From NCBI GenBank assembly GCA_015060245.1, contig SUYU01000003.1:1-64000 (forward strand): a stretch of 64,000 nucleotides of DNA. The letters run 5' to 3'. Position numbers and translations under genes: made by a program. The DNA is from Bacteroidales bacterium (GTDB lineage: Bacteria > Bacteroidota > Bacteroidia > Bacteroidales > UBA932). Below, piece after piece: positions 62,327 to 64,000 of this stretch (positions are counted from its first letter, which is position 1; each line of letters begins with the position of its first letter). The notes under the pieces are model-generated. The model did no database searches. It was not told the DNA's origin and saw nothing but the letters and a program-made list of their open reading frames with translations.

Positions 62327-62779
62327 ATGAGGGTAGTTATACAGCGTGTTACACAGGCCAATGTTGTGATTGAGGGCAAGACCAACGGAGAGATTGGCAA
62401 TGGAATGATGATACTTGTAGGTATTGAAGAGACAGATTCTGATGAAGATATTGCATGGCTTACAAAGAAGATCGTAAACCTCAGGATTTTTGATGACGAG
62501 AATGGCGTCATGAACCTCTCCATTCTTGACAAGGGTGGAGAGATACTGCTTATAAGCCAGTTTACACTCCACGCCTCTACGGCTAAAGGGAACAGGCCAT
62601 CATATATAAAGGCAGCCAAACCCGATATCTCGGTTCCAATCTATGAGAGATTCATAAAGAGTCTTGAGACAGCCATGGGAAAGAGCATCGCCACCGGCAT
62701 ATTTGGAGCGGACATGAAGGTCTCACTTACCAATGACGGTCCTGTAACCATAATCATTGATTCAAAGCGCAAGGAGTAA
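62327..62779 (+). CDS. dtd: D-aminoacyl-tRNA deacylase
   Basis: 150 aa. It removes D-amino acids from tRNA. Motifs: MRVVIQRVTQANVVIEG, GMMILVGIEETDSDEDI, MNLSILDKGGEILLISQFTL (SQFT motif, near 80), and the C-terminal ATGIFGADMKVSLTNDGPVT with the NDGPVT motif. All Dtd signatures are present. Confidence 0.95.
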   Translation: MRVVIQRVTQANVVIEGKTNGEIGNGMMILVGIEETDSDEDIAWLTKKIVNLRIFDDENGVMNLSILDKGGEILLISQFTLHASTAKGNRPSYIKAAKPDISVPIYERFIKSLETAMGKSIATGIFGADMKVSLTNDGPVTIIIDSKRKE

Positions 62780-62829
62780 CCTTGCAGGAATAACACATCT
62801 TGAACAAGCGGATAAAGAAGATAGAAGAA

Positions 62830-63708
62830 ATGGAACATATGAAAGATTTATTGGACAAATACGGCTATACTCCACAAATTGACCAACTTGACAAAAGGCT
62901 CTCTGCCATACAGGCCAATCTTGACAATTGGGTTACACCTGAAAATCTTGCAGCCTGCCTTGGCTTTATGGATCTCACTACCCTGAACAGTTCAGATACG
63001 GAGGAGAGGGTTGCCTCATTTGCCAATAAGGTAAACAACTTCAAGAAACACTTTCCCAACTACCCTACTCCGGCTGCAATTTGCGTATATCCGAACCTCG
63101 GCCATAGTGTTAAGGAGAACCTTACTGCCCCTGACGTTAAAGTTGCTGTAGTGGCTGCAGTATTTCCAAATGCCCAGAGTTTTCTTGAGGTAAAAACCCT
63201 TGAGTGCAAAATGGCGGTAGAGGCCGGTGCCGATGAGGTTGACATTGTTCTTGCACTGAACTCTTTCCTTGCAGGCAATCTTGAAAAGGCTGCCGGAGAA
63301 ATAAGAAAAATTAAAGAGACAATCGCAGACAAGCATCTTAAGGTCATTCTTGAGACCGGTGCACTTGCCACTCCTGAGAGAATAGCCGCAGCGTCATTCC
63401 TTGCAATGGAGTCCGGTGCAGATTTCATCAAGACATCAACAGGCAAACAGGAGCCCGCAGCAACACCTATGGCCGCAATAGTCATGTGCGAATGCATCAA
63501 GGCTTACCACGAAAAAACCGGCAAGAAGATTGGATTCAAACCTGCCGGTGGAATGGTTGCTGCAAAAGATGCAATATGCTATTACGCCATTGTAGACACG
63601 ATTCTTGGCAAAGAGTGGCTCAACAAGGAGTATTTCAGGTTGGGAGCCAGCCGTCTTGCCAACAATCTGCTCGGCGAACTTGAGCAGAAGACCGTAAGTT
63701 ACTACTAA
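62830..63708 (+). CDS. deoC: Deoxyribose-phosphate aldolase
   Basis: 292 aa from the ATG of MEHMKDLL; a longer TTG start at 62800 is possible and an ATG at 62839 also. It cleaves 2-deoxyribose-5-phosphate to glyceraldehyde-3-phosphate and acetaldehyde. Key motifs: CLGFMDLTTLNSSDT near the start, VEAGADEVDIVLAL, ILETGALATPERI and the Schiff-base lysine in ADFIKTSTGKQEPAA. GFKPAGGMVAAKDAI carries the second conserved Lys. Confidence 0.92.
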   Translation: MEHMKDLLDKYGYTPQIDQLDKRLSAIQANLDNWVTPENLAACLGFMDLTTLNSSDTEERVASFANKVNNFKKHFPNYPTPAAICVYPNLGHSVKENLTAPDVKVAVVAAVFPNAQSFLEVKTLECKMAVEAGADEVDIVLALNSFLAGNLEKAAGEIRKIKETIADKHLKVILETGALATPERIAAASFLAMESGADFIKTSTGKQEPAATPMAAIVMCECIKAYHEKTGKKIGFKPAGGMVAAKDAICYYAIVDTILGKEWLNKEYFRLGASRLANNLLGELEQKTVSYY

Positions 63709-63737
63709 CAGTTTTTTTCAGATACTGCATAGTGCCG

Positions 63738-64000
63738 CTACTGTGCAAGGGCCTTTTCAATGAGTTTTATGACCTCATTGACATCACCTGCCTTATAACC
63801 GACAGATGCATGGACAAGTTTGCCGTCCTTGCCAAACAGATATGCACGCGGAATGCTTTTTTCCGCAAATTGAGAATAGGCTTTGCGTTCCGGATCGGGA
63901 TAGAGAGGGAATGTGAAGCCCTTTTTTTCATTATATTTCGAGAGTTCCTCATCTGTATGCTCCCTTCCAATCACTATGAACTCAAACGCCTTGTTATCCT
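63738..64000 (-). CDS. TlpA-like thioredoxin-fold protein, C-terminal part (cut by window edge)
   Basis: The minus-strand frame is open from the right edge to the stop at 63738. The visible part reads FEFIVIGREHTDEELSKYN, then YPDPERKAYSQFAEKSIPRAYLFGKDGKLV and a final helix. The cis-Pro region SIPRAYLF and the DGKLV strand are typical of TlpA/thioredoxin-like proteins. The CxxC active site would lie outside the window, so redox activity cannot be judged. Confidence 0.75.
   Translation of the reverse strand, partial: DNKAFEFIVIGREHTDEELSKYNEKKGFTFPLYPDPERKAYSQFAEKSIPRAYLFGKDGKLVHASVGYKAGDVNEVIKLIEKALAQ

Overview
The window looks like chromosomal DNA of a Bacteroidales bacterium (phylum Bacteroidota), probably gut- or animal-associated. 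Reasons: -7 promoter boxes of the TAnnTTTG type in front of many genes, few Shine-Dalgarno sites, a fimbrillin/Mfa2-type fimbrial operon, type III glutamine synthetase, GlnRS, a PUR-family DUF3276 protein, many DUF families found mainly in Bacteroidota (DUF4251, DUF4296, DUF4906, DUF3575, DUF5606, DUF6340), and the nusB-yajC-ybbR-coaE gene order. I cannot name the genus.

Layout. 1-1.0 kb: the 3' end of an IS30-type transposase, a 48-codon membrane ORF and a DUF2461 gene. 1.07-4.9 kb (+): a four-gene steroid/bile-acid-type reductase cluster: a eukaryote-like steroid 5-alpha-reductase, an Old Yellow Enzyme reductase and two short-chain dehydrogenases. 4.9-11.3 kb (-): a five-gene fimbrial operon (DUF3575 barrel, OmpA/TPR lipoprotein, fimbrillin, Mfa2-like anchor, DUF4906-Big_2 protein), with a 21-bp tandem repeat before the fimbrillin. 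11.4-15.5 kb: HdeD-like membrane protein, DcaP-like porin, OmpA-family protein, DUF4251 protein. 15.5-27.8 kb (-): AddA/AddB-type helicase-nuclease, pgi, gpsA, CPBP protease, MenA-like prenyltransferase, a Spy-like periplasmic protein, rnhA, pdxA. 27.8-35.9 kb: recG, nfo, a second OmpA paralogue, glnS, yicC, DUF6340 lipoprotein. 36.0-42.4 kb (-): fabG, rimO, DUF5606, TerB-DnaJ protein, coaE, ybbR, yajC, nusB. 42.4-44.4 kb (+): DUF3276, a serine hydrolase, tRNA-Cys. 44.4-51.9 kb (-): free-methionine sulfoxide reductase, rlmI, a 3'-5' exonuclease, a lipoprotein-type glutamate racemase homologue, purM, glnN. 52.3-55.2 kb (+): dacB and a PLP aminotransferase. 55.3-59.4 kb (-): TPR protein, membrane protein, purD, polysaccharide deacetylase. 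59.5-63.7 kb (+): DUF4296 lipoprotein, amidohydrolase, radical SAM protein, dtd, deoC. The right edge holds a partial TlpA-like thioredoxin (-).

Most of the window is housekeeping. The strongest accessory signal is the 5-alpha-reductase/OYE/SDR/SDR cluster, which has the components needed to turn 3-oxo-delta4 sterols into 5-alpha or 5-beta reduced, 3-hydroxylated products. It resembles the 5AR-5BR-3beta-HSDH clusters reported in gut Bacteroidales that make isoallolithocholic acid. The second point of interest is a glutamate racemase homologue with a lipoprotein signal. The third is a hairpin element found in two separate convergent intergenic gaps.
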